A stretch of 43,685 nt of DNA from assembly GCF_002871935.1 (NCBI RefSeq), contig NZ_PNHQ01000018.1:1-43685 (forward strand), written 5' to 3'. The notes under the pieces were generated by a model, which had not been told where the DNA came from, did not search any database, and saw only the letters and a program-made list of their open reading frames with translations. The DNA is from Aerococcus viridans (lineage in GTDB: Bacteria; Bacillota; Bacilli; Lactobacillales; Aerococcaceae). A program made the translations under genes and the position numbers. Positions 17,145 through 26,283 of this stretch are shown here, one piece after another (within the stretch, counting starts at the first letter, position 1; every line of letters starts with the position of its first letter).

Positions 17145-18218
17145 ATGCGTTTATTACTTAAATCTATTTTAATTTCTAGTGCTTCATTACTACTAGTAGC
17201 ATGCCAAGGTCAAAACGCTGGTACAGAAGCAAATGCAGAAACAAGTGCTACATCTAGTGACCAATCTAGTCAAGTATCAGATGAATCGGCCTTATCTATT
17301 GGTATGGTAACCAATGAAGGGGGCATTGATGACCGTTCATTTAACCAGTCTGCTTGGGAAGGATTACAGAAATGGCAGGCTGATACAGGGGCTAAGGTCC
17401 AGTATTATGAGTCTCCTGACCAATCAGAATTGATTCCTAATCTGAATGTAGCTGTAGCGGATGAATATGATATTATCGTAGGTTTGGGTTATACAACAGC
17501 CGAAGCTTTAAATGAAGTCGCACCACAAAATCCTGATCAAAACTATGCCTTGATTGACGGTGAAGTAGACTTAGATAACGCTGTTTCCATTGCCTTTAAG
17601 GACCAGGAATCTGCCTTTTTAGCAGGTGTTGCAGCTGCTTTAAATACTGAAACCGACCGGGTAGGTTTTATTGGCGGTACCAGAATACCTGTAATTGATC
17701 GTTTTGAAACAGGTTTTAAAGCGGGTGTTGCTTATATTGATGAAAATATTGCAGTTGAAAGTCAATATACAGAATCATTTAGCGATGCTTCTAAAGGGCA
17801 GCAAATTGCGAATGCCATGTTTACCAATAATGTAGATGTGATTTATACAGCTTCTGGTGGTTCTGGTAATGGGGTATTTACTGAAACACGTAACCGGTTA
17901 GAAGCTGATCCCAATAAGCAATTATGGCTTATTGGTGTAGACCGCGACCAAAGTGAAGAAGGGGAATGGTCAGGTGGTAACTTTACGCTAGCTTCAACCC
18001 TTAAAGATACTGGGGCTGCGATTATTGCCTTGGCTGAAGAAACAAGAGACAATGGTTTTCCTGCTGGCGAAAGTTTAGCTTACGGCTTGGAAAATAACGG
18101 TGTGTCACTAACGCAAGGTAACTTATCCGATGAAGATTGGGCACAAATTGAGGAAGTTAAGTCAGCAATTATCGCGGGTGAAATTGCTGTACCAGAATAC
18201 ACTTACTCTGAAAGCTAA
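17145..18218 (+). CDS. BMP/PnrA-family nucleoside-binding lipoprotein
   Basis: Extracellular substrate-binding lipoprotein of the Bmp/TmpC/PnrA family, which supplies purine nucleosides to ABC importers. Residues 1-20 form a lipoprotein signal with lipobox LLVAC (lipidated Cys near 20), followed by a Ser/Thr/Glu-rich linker (about 22-48). The binding domain carries family signatures: GMVTNEGGIDDRSFNQSAWEGL, the IIVGLGYTTAEAL turn, VGFIGGTRIPVIDRFETGFKAG, YTASGGSGNGVF and LIGVDRDQSEEG. The length is 357 residues. The ribosome site is GGGAGG. No permease or ATPase genes are adjacent, so it is an orphan binding protein here; the transporter must be elsewhere. Confidence 0.93.
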   Translation: MRLLLKSILISSASLLLVACQGQNAGTEANAETSATSSDQSSQVSDESALSIGMVTNEGGIDDRSFNQSAWEGLQKWQADTGAKVQYYESPDQSELIPNLNVAVADEYDIIVGLGYTTAEALNEVAPQNPDQNYALIDGEVDLDNAVSIAFKDQESAFLAGVAAALNTETDRVGFIGGTRIPVIDRFETGFKAGVAYIDENIAVESQYTESFSDASKGQQIANAMFTNNVDVIYTASGGSGNGVFTETRNRLEADPNKQLWLIGVDRDQSEEGEWSGGNFTLASTLKDTGAAIIALAEETRDNGFPAGESLAYGLENNGVSLTQGNLSDEDWAQIEEVKSAIIAGEIAVPEYTYSES

Positions 18219-18232
18219 GAGTTTTCTCAACA

Positions 18233-18277
18233 AAAAAACCAAGAACTGCGATTGAATATCTTAGTTCTTGGTTTTAT
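18233..18277. terminator. Bidirectional terminator between the Bmp gene and zwf
   Basis: AAAACCAAGAACT pairs with AGTTCTTGGTTTT (ending at 18275). The A-rich and T-rich flanks serve both converging genes. Confidence 0.9.
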
Positions 18278-18288
18278 TCATATTGACC

Positions 18289-19755
18289 TTATTTTACCCA
18301 AACATGTCCGTTTTGTCGTAATAATTCATCGGCTTCTTTAGGACCACGAGTCTTACCAACATAAGTAGGTAAACTTGTACTGCCATCTTTTTGCCAGTTT
18401 TCAATGATTGAATCTACGATACGCCATTGTTCGGCCAATTCTTCCCAAGTTGAGAAGTTTGTTTGGTCACCGATTAAGGCATCATAAATTAATTTTTCAT
18501 AGGCATCTGGTACGTAAGCGGCGTTTAACTCATCTACATTTGAGTGAATCGTCACCATAGTAGGCAGTAATTCTTCACCAGGTAGCTTTTGATTTAAATT
18601 GAAGGCTAACCCAGTTTCTGGTTGGATATTAAAAGTGATACGACTTTGGTTTGGATTGCAACCTCTGTCAATGTCTGTTTTATCAACATCATCTTTTAAT
18701 ACAATCTCAACAGTTGTCCGTTTATCATCTAAGGCTTTACCAGTTTTAAAGTAGAAGGGTACCTGGCCCCAACGATCGTTATTTACTTGGAAATAACCAG
18801 CCAAATAAGTTTCCGTTACAGAATCTTCAGCTACTTCATTTTCTGCTAGATAGTTGATAAATTCACCATCTTCACTAGCTAGATATTGGGCGCGCACCAT
18901 TTGCTTAGCAGTTTGATCCTCTGTGAAAGAGTTAATTTCTTTCAAAAAGGCTAATTTACTTGTATGAACATCATCTTGGCTTGGTGATGCAGGCAGTTCC
19001 ATCCCTAATAAAGTAGCGACTTGAAGAATATGGTTTTGTAACATATCACGAATAGCACCAGACTTGTCGTAGTAACCACCACGGCTACCAATAGGCATAT
19101 CTTCTGCTAGCGTAATTTGGATATTAGACACAAACTCTTGGTTCAATAAAGATTCAATTACAGGATTAAAGAAACGGGTAGCTAAAATATTTTGTACCAT
19201 TTCTTTACCTAAATAGTGGTCAATTCGATAGATATCTTTTTCATCGAAAGAAATCGCTAAAGCATCGTTTAATTCTTTTGCGGAAGAAAGATCTGTCCCG
19301 AACGGTTTTTCTAAGATAACGCGGTGTGTACCACCGTCAGTGACAATTCCAGCATCCTTCAAACCTTGTGTAATATCAGGGAATAGGGCTGGTGAAGTTG
19401 ATAGGTAATATAAATTTTTCTCGCCGGTACTAAATTCATTTCTTAATTTAGACATTTCAGCTTTTAAATTCTCATAATCGCCAGCTTTTGTAGCATCATG
19501 AGAAGTATAGAAGAAATGTTTAATAAAGTTATTGACTGTTTCTTCATCTGCTTCTTGGTCAGCAATTGATTCTAGGACGATATCACGAAAATAATCATCA
19601 GTCCATTCTCGTCTAGAGTTTCCTAGTAAGGCGAAGTTTTCAGAGAGTAATTGGCGCTGATATAAGCGGAATAAAGATGGGTATAGTTTACGGCGTGCTA
19701 AATCTCCAGCAGCGCCAAACATAACGATAAGCCCACCAACTTGTTTATTAGTCAT
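18289..19755 (-). CDS. zwf: Glucose-6-phosphate 1-dehydrogenase
   Basis: Oxidises glucose 6-phosphate to 6-phosphogluconolactone, making NADPH, as the first step of the oxidative pentose-phosphate route. The start is set at ATG 19755 (AAAGGATG just upstream); the in-frame ATG at 19773 precedes that site. This gives 488 residues, the usual length. Visible motifs: N-terminal dinucleotide fold FGAAGDLARRKLYPSLF, substrate motif RIDHYLGKE (from R177), ILEKPFGTD, and the catalytic-helix region MLQNHILQVATLLGME. A promoter reads leftwards: TTGTCT (19815-19810), an 18-bp spacer and TATAAT (19791-19786). Its transcript ends at the shared terminator with the Bmp gene. Confidence 0.97.
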   Translation of the reverse strand: MTNKQVGGLIVMFGAAGDLARRKLYPSLFRLYQRQLLSENFALLGNSRREWTDDYFRDIVLESIADQEADEETVNNFIKHFFYTSHDATKAGDYENLKAEMSKLRNEFSTGEKNLYYLSTSPALFPDITQGLKDAGIVTDGGTHRVILEKPFGTDLSSAKELNDALAISFDEKDIYRIDHYLGKEMVQNILATRFFNPVIESLLNQEFVSNIQITLAEDMPIGSRGGYYDKSGAIRDMLQNHILQVATLLGMELPASPSQDDVHTSKLAFLKEINSFTEDQTAKQMVRAQYLASEDGEFINYLAENEVAEDSVTETYLAGYFQVNNDRWGQVPFYFKTGKALDDKRTTVEIVLKDDVDKTDIDRGCNPNQSRITFNIQPETGLAFNLNQKLPGEELLPTMVTIHSNVDELNAAYVPDAYEKLIYDALIGDQTNFSTWEELAEQWRIVDSIIENWQKDGSTSLPTYVGKTRGPKEADELLRQNGHVWVK

Positions 19756-19785
19756 TATGCTACATCCTTTCATAGTTCATTATCA

Positions 19786-19815
19786 ATTATATACGAACTT
19801 TCATCAATTAGACAA
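19786..19815 (-). promoter_or_regulatory. zwf promoter
   Basis: On the minus strand: TTGTCT, 18-bp spacer, TATAAT, about 30 bases upstream of the chosen start. Confidence 0.7.
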
Positions 19816-19860
19816 GATTTAGTACTGAGTATTCTTAGTATTTTTTAATACATCTATTAT

Positions 19861-19933
19861 TTTAGATTTAACTCGTATAATGATACAATAGTACGGATGA
19901 GCAAAAAGAACCGTACTTGCCTAAGTTGGCAAG
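19861..19933 (+). promoter_or_regulatory. Promoter and twin-hairpin leader of the DEAD-box helicase gene
   Basis: TTTAGA (19861-19866), a 17-bp spacer and TACAAT (19884-19889), with an alternative TATAAT at 19876-19881. Two hairpins follow directly: GTACGG (19891-19896) with CCGTAC (19911-19916), and CTTGCC (19916-19921) with GGCAAG (19928-19933), the latter just before the ribosome site. This suggests structure-dependent control, for example by temperature or by the helicase itself (inference). Confidence 0.55.
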
Positions 19934-19952
19934 CAGAGAAAGGTGGGAGATC

Positions 19953-21305
19953 ATGTCTTTTACACAATTTAATTTCAAACCATTTATCCAAGACGCGCTT
20001 GCAGATTTAAATTTCCACGATCCATCTCCAATTCAAAAAGCAGTTATACCAGTGATCCAATCTGGTCGAGATGTTATTGCCCAAAGTCAAACAGGATCAG
20101 GAAAAACACACGCATTCTTATTACCTTTACTCAATAAGATTACTGCTGAAAATCATACCCAATTGGTTATTACAGCGCCTAGTCGTGAATTAGCAGAGCA
20201 ATTATACCAAGCAGGCCGCCAAATTTTATCCTTTTCGGATGAAGATTTACGTATTGAGCGTGCTTTTGGTGGGACTGATACGATCAAACAAGCTAATCGC
20301 TTAGAAAATACGGTACCACAAGTCGTTGTGGCGACGCCAGGACGTCTGTTAGACCTTGTAAATCATCAATTGATTTCTGTCCACCAAGTGACGGATTTTG
20401 TCGTTGATGAAGCGGATATGACGCTTGATTTAGGTTTCTTAAATGAAGTCGATCAAATCGCAGGTCGTATGCCGAAATCATTGAATATGTATGTCTTCTC
20501 AGCAACTATTCCAGACAAGTTGAAACCATTCTTGAGAAAATACTTAACCAATCCTGAATGGGTGACGATTGAAGCACGCCATAAAATTTCGGATACGATT
20601 GACAACTACTTGGTACCTGTTAAAGGTCGTGACCGTAAAGCTTTGCTATTTGATGCGTTAACAATTGGTCAACCGTATTTAGCATTAATCTTTGCGAATA
20701 CAAAAGAAACAGTACAAGAATTGTATAAGTATTTGAAGGCACAAGGTTTAAATGTTGGCCAAATTCATGGTGATTTACCATCACGTGAACGTCGTCGCAT
20801 AATGAAACAAGTGCAAAATTTAGACTTCCAATATGTCGTTGCAACTGATTTAGCTGCTCGTGGAATTGATATTGATGGTGTATCTCATGTCATCAATTAT
20901 GAAGTGCCTAATGAATTAGAATTCTTTATTCACCGTGTTGGGCGTACTGGTCGTCAAGGCAAACCAGGTACTGCAATTACTTTTTATGTACCAGATGAAT
21001 TAAAAGATATCGAATGGTTAGAAAATAAAGGCATTGTCTTTGAAAATAAAGATATGAAAGACCATCAATTGGTTGATGGCAAGGACCATGATGCCCGGGC
21101 TGCACGTCAAAAAGCACCTGAAGTTGATCATACTGTAGTGGGTATGATTGAACGTAATAAGCGTCGTAAAGTAAAACCAGGTTATAAGAAAAAATTGAGT
21201 CGTCAAATTTCTAAACATCATAAAGAAAAACGCATGGCCGACCAACGCAAAAAACGTCGTGACCAACGTCGCAAAAATAAAGAAGACAACCAAGTGGATT
21301 TTTAG
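19953..21305 (+). CDS. cshB: DEAD-box RNA helicase, CshB type
   Basis: ATP-dependent RNA helicase involved in cold adaptation and ribosome or mRNA handling. The start at ATG 19953 follows AAAGGTGGGAG; the upstream in-frame ATG at 19917 lies inside a leader hairpin and has no site. The product has 450 residues. Motifs in order: Q-motif region with the Phe upstream (FNFKPFIQDAL), I AQSQTGSGKT (43-52), Ia PSRELAEQ, II DEAD (152-155), III SAT, and C-terminal ARGIDIDGVSHVINYE and HRVGRTGR (VI). A highly basic tail (RRKVKPGYKKKLSRQISKHHK onward) likely binds RNA. CshB is the best-fitting subfamily by length and tail; CshA is less likely. Confidence 0.9.
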   Translation: MSFTQFNFKPFIQDALADLNFHDPSPIQKAVIPVIQSGRDVIAQSQTGSGKTHAFLLPLLNKITAENHTQLVITAPSRELAEQLYQAGRQILSFSDEDLRIERAFGGTDTIKQANRLENTVPQVVVATPGRLLDLVNHQLISVHQVTDFVVDEADMTLDLGFLNEVDQIAGRMPKSLNMYVFSATIPDKLKPFLRKYLTNPEWVTIEARHKISDTIDNYLVPVKGRDRKALLFDALTIGQPYLALIFANTKETVQELYKYLKAQGLNVGQIHGDLPSRERRRIMKQVQNLDFQYVVATDLAARGIDIDGVSHVINYEVPNELEFFIHRVGRTGRQGKPGTAITFYVPDELKDIEWLENKGIVFENKDMKDHQLVDGKDHDARAARQKAPEVDHTVVGMIERNKRRKVKPGYKKKLSRQISKHHKEKRMADQRKKRRDQRRKNKEDNQVDF

Positions 21306-21332
21306 ATTTACACGAATTTAAAGCATAAAAAT

Positions 21333-21503
21333 GAAGGTGAGACAAAAGTCGTTTAGCATTGACGTACTGGACAAAAAGGCGAACAATAATGAAATATTAT
21401 TGGAGACATTTGGGAAGTATCGGACAATGCTGACTTTTGGAACCCAATTATAAACGTTCTTATATAGAAAAGAGAGGCTGGGACATTTTTGTCCCAGCCT
21501 CAT
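21333..21503 (+). repeat. Dispersed ~170-bp structured repeat, copy B
   Basis: Full-length copy in plus orientation between the helicase gene and the convergent DUF1189 gene. It begins near GGTGAGACAAAAGTCG and ends with a perfect 11-bp hairpin, GAGGCTGGGAC (21474-21484) with GTCCCAGCCTC (21491-21501). The T-rich right flank makes it a terminator. An internal hairpin is CAATAAT (21384-21390) with ATTATTG (21396-21402). Blocks shared with copy C run from CAATGCTGACTTTTGG through CGTTCTTATATAG. Confidence 0.85.
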
Positions 21504-21518
21504 TTTCTTTTCACATTG

Positions 21519-22307
21519 TTATTTTTGCATTTTGATCACTTGAACTTTTTTTAATAATCGCCACAAGCGAATGACTGCAAAAACATACATTATTTCTAAT
21601 TGATAAACCACATAAAAGCCAAACAAGTTAAAAATAGTGATGACCATTAACGGCATCGTGAGTGAAGCAAGTGCTAAAAATAACCGCATTTTAAAAGTTA
21701 ATCTTAAACGAGTTGAATCACGTAACATCCCAATCACTAACGCAATCATTAAACTTGCTAGGCCTAAATTTAAGAAACTAGTCAAAGTAACAATGATAAA
21801 TATAATAGGGTAGTGAACCCAAGTGAGGGTAGTCATGGATTGAATAATCCCTTTCACGCCGTCACTATTTGCGCTATCTCCCAATTGTGCATAGGTAAGC
21901 GTAATCGGCTGCCCCATGAAGGATATCGTTAAATTGTCTGCATTATTCTCTACTATAACCAAATTATTTTGATTTGATGCTAAGTCTTGGTTTGCAATTT
22001 CATCTTTAGGATCAAAGGCATATGTGATAAGGTCTGTTTCAAAAATAAAAGCACTTTGGTTTTCGCTTGCTACAATTTTTCCATCTTTAACTTGATATGC
22101 TGGCATTTGGTTCACAATAGATGTGGTATTTGTTTCAAGTAAATCAAATATTTTCAAAGTATCCATAAAGTTTGGGATGGCCGATATACCCGCAATAAAT
22201 AAGGCATACACCAACATCTTCTTGAAACTATAAGAAATGACACGGATAATTTTTGGATAATTTAACAAGGCATCATATAAGATGACAAGGATATTGCTTT
22301 CTTTCAT
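21519..22307 (-). CDS. DUF1189-family membrane protein
   Basis: Uncharacterised integral membrane protein resembling the DUF1189 family. With the start at ATG 22307 it has 262 residues: a short N-terminal amphipathic part (LYDALLNYPKIIRVISYSFKKML), a first membrane helix (about 30-50), and a large extracytoplasmic loop (about 55-165) with polar Asn/Asp-rich sequence. Three to four closely spaced helices (about 165-250) and a basic end follow. ATGs at 22331 and 22391 extend the frame, but a leftward TATAAT at 22394-22389 puts the transcription start near 22382, and a leader hairpin GAGAATG/CATTCTC (22358-22377) follows, favouring a downstream start. The function is unknown. Confidence 0.75.
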   Translation of the reverse strand: MKESNILVILYDALLNYPKIIRVISYSFKKMLVYALFIAGISAIPNFMDTLKIFDLLETNTTSIVNQMPAYQVKDGKIVASENQSAFIFETDLITYAFDPKDEIANQDLASNQNNLVIVENNADNLTISFMGQPITLTYAQLGDSANSDGVKGIIQSMTTLTWVHYPIIFIIVTLTSFLNLGLASLMIALVIGMLRDSTRLRLTFKMRLFLALASLTMPLMVITIFNLFGFYVVYQLEIMYVFAVIRLWRLLKKVQVIKMQK

Positions 22308-22481
22308 ATATTCGCTCTTTTCTATTCGCATATTCTCCCACTTTGCTGGTGGATTAGGAGAATGCGTGAACATTCTCGCGTTAACATTCATTATAACAAA
22401 GTTTGCGCAAAAATAATGAGTAGATGATTGGAAATAACAAAACTTTTCTTAAAAATAAGTGAGCGTTTGAAGTCAATTCCT

Positions 22482-22510
22482 TTGAATTTTATAGTGCGAC
22501 TTGATATAGT
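22482..22510 (+). promoter_or_regulatory. sodA promoter
   Basis: TTGAAT (22482-22487), a 17-bp spacer, TATAGT (22505-22510). No clear metal-regulator operator was recognised overlapping it. Confidence 0.75.
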
Positions 22511-22556
22511 AAAAATATCACGAAAATAAAGATAAGTTTTATAGGAGGAATTTTAA

Positions 22557-23162
22557 ATGGCTTTTGAATTACCAGAATTACCATACGCTTACGATGCATT
22601 AGAACCATATTTCGATGAGGAAACAATGCACTTACATCATGACAAACACCATAACACTTATGTCACAAACGCAAACGCAGCATTAGAAGGTACAGATTTA
22701 GCTGACAAATCTGCAGAAGAAATCTTATCTAACTTTGATGCTGTTCCAGAAGACAAGAAAACAGCTGTTCGTAACAATGTTGGTGGACACGCTAACCATA
22801 CTTTATTCTGGGAACAATTTTCAGCAAATGCTGGGGGTGAACCTACAGGTGCTTTGAAAGAAGCAATTGATGCGAAATTTGGTTCATTTAAAGACTTCCA
22901 AGAAGCATTTAAGACTGCAGCAACAGGTCGTTTTGGATCTGGTTGGGCTTGGTTAGTTATAGATAACGGCGAAGTAGCCATCACTTCTACACCAAACCAA
23001 GATTCTCCATTAATGGATGGTCAAACACCATTATTAGGTATTGATGTTTGGGAACATGCTTACTACTTGAAATATAAAAATGTTCGTCCAGACTATATTG
23101 CAGCATTCTGGAATATTGTAAACTGGGATGTAGTTGCAAAACGTTTCGACGCTGCAAAATAA
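22557..23162 (+). CDS. sodA: Superoxide dismutase (Mn/Fe family)
   Basis: Converts superoxide to hydrogen peroxide and oxygen in the cytoplasm. The length is 201 residues, standard. The four metal ligands are in place: H27, H81 (GGHANHTLF), D163 and H167 ([11 protein letters not shown]). The NQDSP segment with Gln near residue 146 favours manganese over iron. The strong site AGGAGG is present. It is monocistronic between its own promoter and a terminator at 23189-23217. A Mn-dependent DtxR-family regulator lies at 12546, and a functional connection is plausible but not shown. Confidence 0.97.
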   Translation: MAFELPELPYAYDALEPYFDEETMHLHHDKHHNTYVTNANAALEGTDLADKSAEEILSNFDAVPEDKKTAVRNNVGGHANHTLFWEQFSANAGGEPTGALKEAIDAKFGSFKDFQEAFKTAATGRFGSGWAWLVIDNGEVAITSTPNQDSPLMDGQTPLLGIDVWEHAYYLKYKNVRPDYIAAFWNIVNWDVVAKRFDAAK

Positions 23163-23188
23163 TCTAATAACCAATCAATTGGTAATGA

Positions 23189-23217
23189 AAAGGTTAGCTT
23201 AGGCTAGCCTTTTTTTA
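23189..23217 (+). terminator. Intrinsic terminator of sodA
   Basis: AGGTTAGC pairs with GCTAGCCT across a TTAG loop, then T7. Confidence 0.88.
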
Positions 23218-23240
23218 GATTGCAAGATCTGGAATAGTGA

Positions 23241-23277
23241 AAAAAGCGCCTGCTAACATTTGCTAGCAGGCGCTTTT
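23241..23277 (-). terminator. Terminator of the YfhO-like gene (works on both strands)
   Basis: AAAAGCGCCTGCTA (23242-23255) pairs with TAGCAGGCGCTTTT (23264-23277). On the minus strand the stem is followed by T6. Confidence 0.88.
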
Positions 23278-23281
23278 GATA

Positions 23282-26041
23282 CTAACTATTTTTATTTTTC
23301 TTTTTCTCGAAGGCGTAAATTCCTACTAATACTAGGCCAGTTGTAATAGTGATCATAAGACCTAATGTCAAACCTTGTGGAATGTAATAGAAGGATACTT
23401 CATATTCTCCAGCTTCCGGGAATTGAATACCCATAAAGCTGCCATTTAACAATGGGGTAGTCTCAACGGATTGACCGTTTACTTTAGCATGCCACCCTTT
23501 TGCATAGGGAATTGTAACCAATAAATACTCACTTGGGTCATCTACGGTTACAGTACCTGAGAAAGCGGCATTTGAAAAGTCAGTCAATACTAATTGATTT
23601 TCTTTTAGATCGTCAGCCATCGTCTGCACTTTTTCTTGGTCTAACGTATAGAGGTTTACATCTGCTAGGGTAGTCTCCTTATCAAGCAATTGGATGGTAA
23701 AGACTTTTTCGGCACCTTGCTCATTATTAGCGATATTAAACAACTGAATAGATTGATAGGATGCATCATAGTCCAAAGGCTCGCCATTTAAATAATATTT
23801 GACTTCTTCATCATTTAGGAATGAAGGGACAGTGATATAGTAGGCTTGATCCGTTTTGAAATTTATATGGATATCGATAAATGCATCTTCTCCAGTATCA
23901 TCTCTCTTATAGGTCGTATTGACGACAGAAGTGTCTTGTGAGTCTATATGGAATAGGTCGACACTGGCAAAATTAGCAATTTCAAATTGTGATAAGTTAA
24001 CACCGTTAGTTGTACCATTTCCAGTTAAGACATTTAATAGTTCATCTTGTAGGTAAACTGGATTGACATCCTCTATAGCGACAGATTGAATATCTTGGTT
24101 GACCATATAAGCAAGTGATAAAGCATGTGGGTTTTTATGAATGATTAATTGGTCAGTTACCTCAGTTACAGGGTATGTACTCAAATCTGCCCGAGTCGAC
24201 ATTACGCGGTCTTTTAGACTGCCCTGACTGTCTTCAAATGGCGTAACATCAAAATAATATTGAACACCAAATAAAGCATCGGTGAGTAGACTACCTGTTG
24301 TATAGTTGGTGAAACCATCACTCATTGGTTGCCCTAATTGTTTGAATAATTGCGTCGTATTTCGTTCCATCGTCGAGTTAAAGTGATTTAAATCATAGTA
24401 ACCCAGCTGCATAGCATCGTTTTTGGTTCGTTGGAAGGTTTTAGTCATCCGGTAAAATTCATTTTCACCAGGTGCGTATTCTGCAATTTCTGGTTTGATT
24501 TCAGCAATATAATCAGCAAAATCATCTTGCTTTAGGTAAGAAATAGAAGAAACTGTAATGACAGAATTGGCGAAAACCTCGCTTATAGTAATCATGAGTA
24601 ATAAGATGTAAATTAAGCGGTCGAAGTCGGTAGCCATCATTAATAAGGCAGTAACACCAACAAATAAAACAAATGACACAATAACAGTTGTCACAGAAAG
24701 ATAATCAAATTCTTCAATGTTATATAGTAGGTAGCCACAAGCAAGTGCACATGGTATCAACATCCAAATGGCGCTTTTCAAAGATAAAATTGGTTTTTGT
24801 CGATAAAGCTGATAGCCTATAAATAATAAAAAGAATGAAAAGACGAATGAAAACCGATAAGGATACCAAATGGGGTATTGTAGGCCATGCCAAATCAAGT
24901 TGAGACCTGAAATGTTCATCGATAACAATAATACTGCTACCAAACTACCAGCTGCTAGACGTTCTTGCCAGGGGACTTTTTTATTAAAGAAATACAGAAT
25001 AGCCATGATTAAGGCTAAGCTACCAATAAAAATATTTGGTAAACCTTCCGGCATTTGCTCAAAATTGAAAGGCCCAAGGATGAATTTTGATACGATATCA
25101 TATAAAGGATAATCAGTTGTGAGTTCAAGTTCAGGTGAAGACTGTTGCCCTTTACTTGTGGATAAGGCAAAGATGGTTGGCATTAGAATAAAAGCAGCTA
25201 ACCCCCCACCAGCTATTGACCAACCGGCAAACTTACCGAAAGTTTTCATTAAGTATGTCTTTAGATTGGTAAAATAGTTCGTCTGATAATAACCACTAGG
25301 CGATAAGGGCTGATTTAAAATTGTCATCTGATCTGGGTCGTGCAATTCTTGTCGCCCGTTTGCGACTGCTCGGTAGAAGAAAAAGAGCACTAAGAACAAA
25401 CAGATCATGTAGCCAATATAGTAATTTGAAATTAGCGTAAGTGCTAACCAGGCTACATAAGTCCAGCCAGATTGACCGCGCATGATCTTTTCCAATCCCC
25501 ATATTAGGAAGGGGAGGAAGATGACGCCATCTAGCCACATGACATTTAATTGGTTGGCAGATAAGTAGCCGATAAAAGCATAAGCAAAGGAAAATGTTAG
25601 TGATTGCCAAGTTACTTCATTATAAAATCGACCCAGCATAAATTGAAAGGCAGATGCTGCAGTTGCTAGTTTCAGTAAAACAATTAAAGCGACGGCAAAG
25701 GTTAACCAAGATTGCGGGAATAATAGCAGAAGAATAAGGTAAGGAGACATGAGATAATAAGACCATGTCCCAACCATTTCGCCACCAGTGGCTTTTTGGA
25801 ATGAATAAAAGATTTGATCCCAGTTACCTTGGAAAATACTTCGGTAATACTGGTAGAAATCGATATATTGCTGGCCTAGATCGACGGTCATGATTGTACC
25901 GTTACCGAATGGGAAAATTTTTAGACCAAAAATAAAGAAGAGTCCCATCAGGATAAAGACTGTTAGAAACAAGCCGATCATTGCTGCTTTGAGTGGGTGT
26001 TTCTGACTGGTGTGTTTAATTGATTGAATATATTGTGCCAT
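23282..26041 (-). CDS. YfhO-family multipass membrane protein
   Basis: Large integral membrane protein of 919 residues. About a dozen hydrophobic segments fill residues 20-500, including an early extracytoplasmic segment MTVDLGQQYIDFYQYYRSIF typical of YfhO proteins. A soluble extracytoplasmic part (about 510-885) ends in a beta-domain (YLLVTIPYAKGWHAKVNGQ), and a last membrane helix with basic tail KKKNKNS closes the chain. YfhO proteins have a GT-C-like fold and are linked to glycosylation of wall polymers such as lipoteichoic acid. The role is inferred from the family, and substrate and glycosyl donor are unknown. The ribosome site is AAAGGAG. It is monocistronic. Confidence 0.9.
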   Translation of the reverse strand: MAQYIQSIKHTSQKHPLKAAMIGLFLTVFILMGLFFIFGLKIFPFGNGTIMTVDLGQQYIDFYQYYRSIFQGNWDQIFYSFQKATGGEMVGTWSYYLMSPYLILLLLFPQSWLTFAVALIVLLKLATAASAFQFMLGRFYNEVTWQSLTFSFAYAFIGYLSANQLNVMWLDGVIFLPFLIWGLEKIMRGQSGWTYVAWLALTLISNYYIGYMICLFLVLFFFYRAVANGRQELHDPDQMTILNQPLSPSGYYQTNYFTNLKTYLMKTFGKFAGWSIAGGGLAAFILMPTIFALSTSKGQQSSPELELTTDYPLYDIVSKFILGPFNFEQMPEGLPNIFIGSLALIMAILYFFNKKVPWQERLAAGSLVAVLLLSMNISGLNLIWHGLQYPIWYPYRFSFVFSFFLLFIGYQLYRQKPILSLKSAIWMLIPCALACGYLLYNIEEFDYLSVTTVIVSFVLFVGVTALLMMATDFDRLIYILLLMITISEVFANSVITVSSISYLKQDDFADYIAEIKPEIAEYAPGENEFYRMTKTFQRTKNDAMQLGYYDLNHFNSTMERNTTQLFKQLGQPMSDGFTNYTTGSLLTDALFGVQYYFDVTPFEDSQGSLKDRVMSTRADLSTYPVTEVTDQLIIHKNPHALSLAYMVNQDIQSVAIEDVNPVYLQDELLNVLTGNGTTNGVNLSQFEIANFASVDLFHIDSQDTSVVNTTYKRDDTGEDAFIDIHINFKTDQAYYITVPSFLNDEEVKYYLNGEPLDYDASYQSIQLFNIANNEQGAEKVFTIQLLDKETTLADVNLYTLDQEKVQTMADDLKENQLVLTDFSNAAFSGTVTVDDPSEYLLVTIPYAKGWHAKVNGQSVETTPLLNGSFMGIQFPEAGEYEVSFYYIPQGLTLGLMITITTGLVLVGIYAFEKKKNKNS

Positions 26042-26159
26042 GACACGAACTCCTTTTTGCGAATTGCTTTTAGCATATCATATTTGGCGAGTTGCATACC
26101 TTATTTAAAGATTATTTTACAAAAATAGAAACTTCTTTGACTTTTGGGCGGATATAGGG

Positions 26160-26213
26160 ATTCTTAATAATTTACACGAGTCTTATGACTATTTTTTGTG
26201 TATAATTAAGAAT
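26160..26213 (+). promoter_or_regulatory. Promoter region of the PBP gene with flanking inverted repeat
   Basis: TATAAT is at 26201-26206 without a convincing -35. A perfect 9-bp inverted repeat, ATTCTTAAT (26160-26168) and ATTAAGAAT (26205-26213), brackets the promoter. Confidence 0.45.
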
Positions 26214-26283
26214 GATTATGCTCATCAAAGTATATTTTGTTTTTGATAGCATATAAGAGTTTTATTTGAAAGTAGGTGACAAG

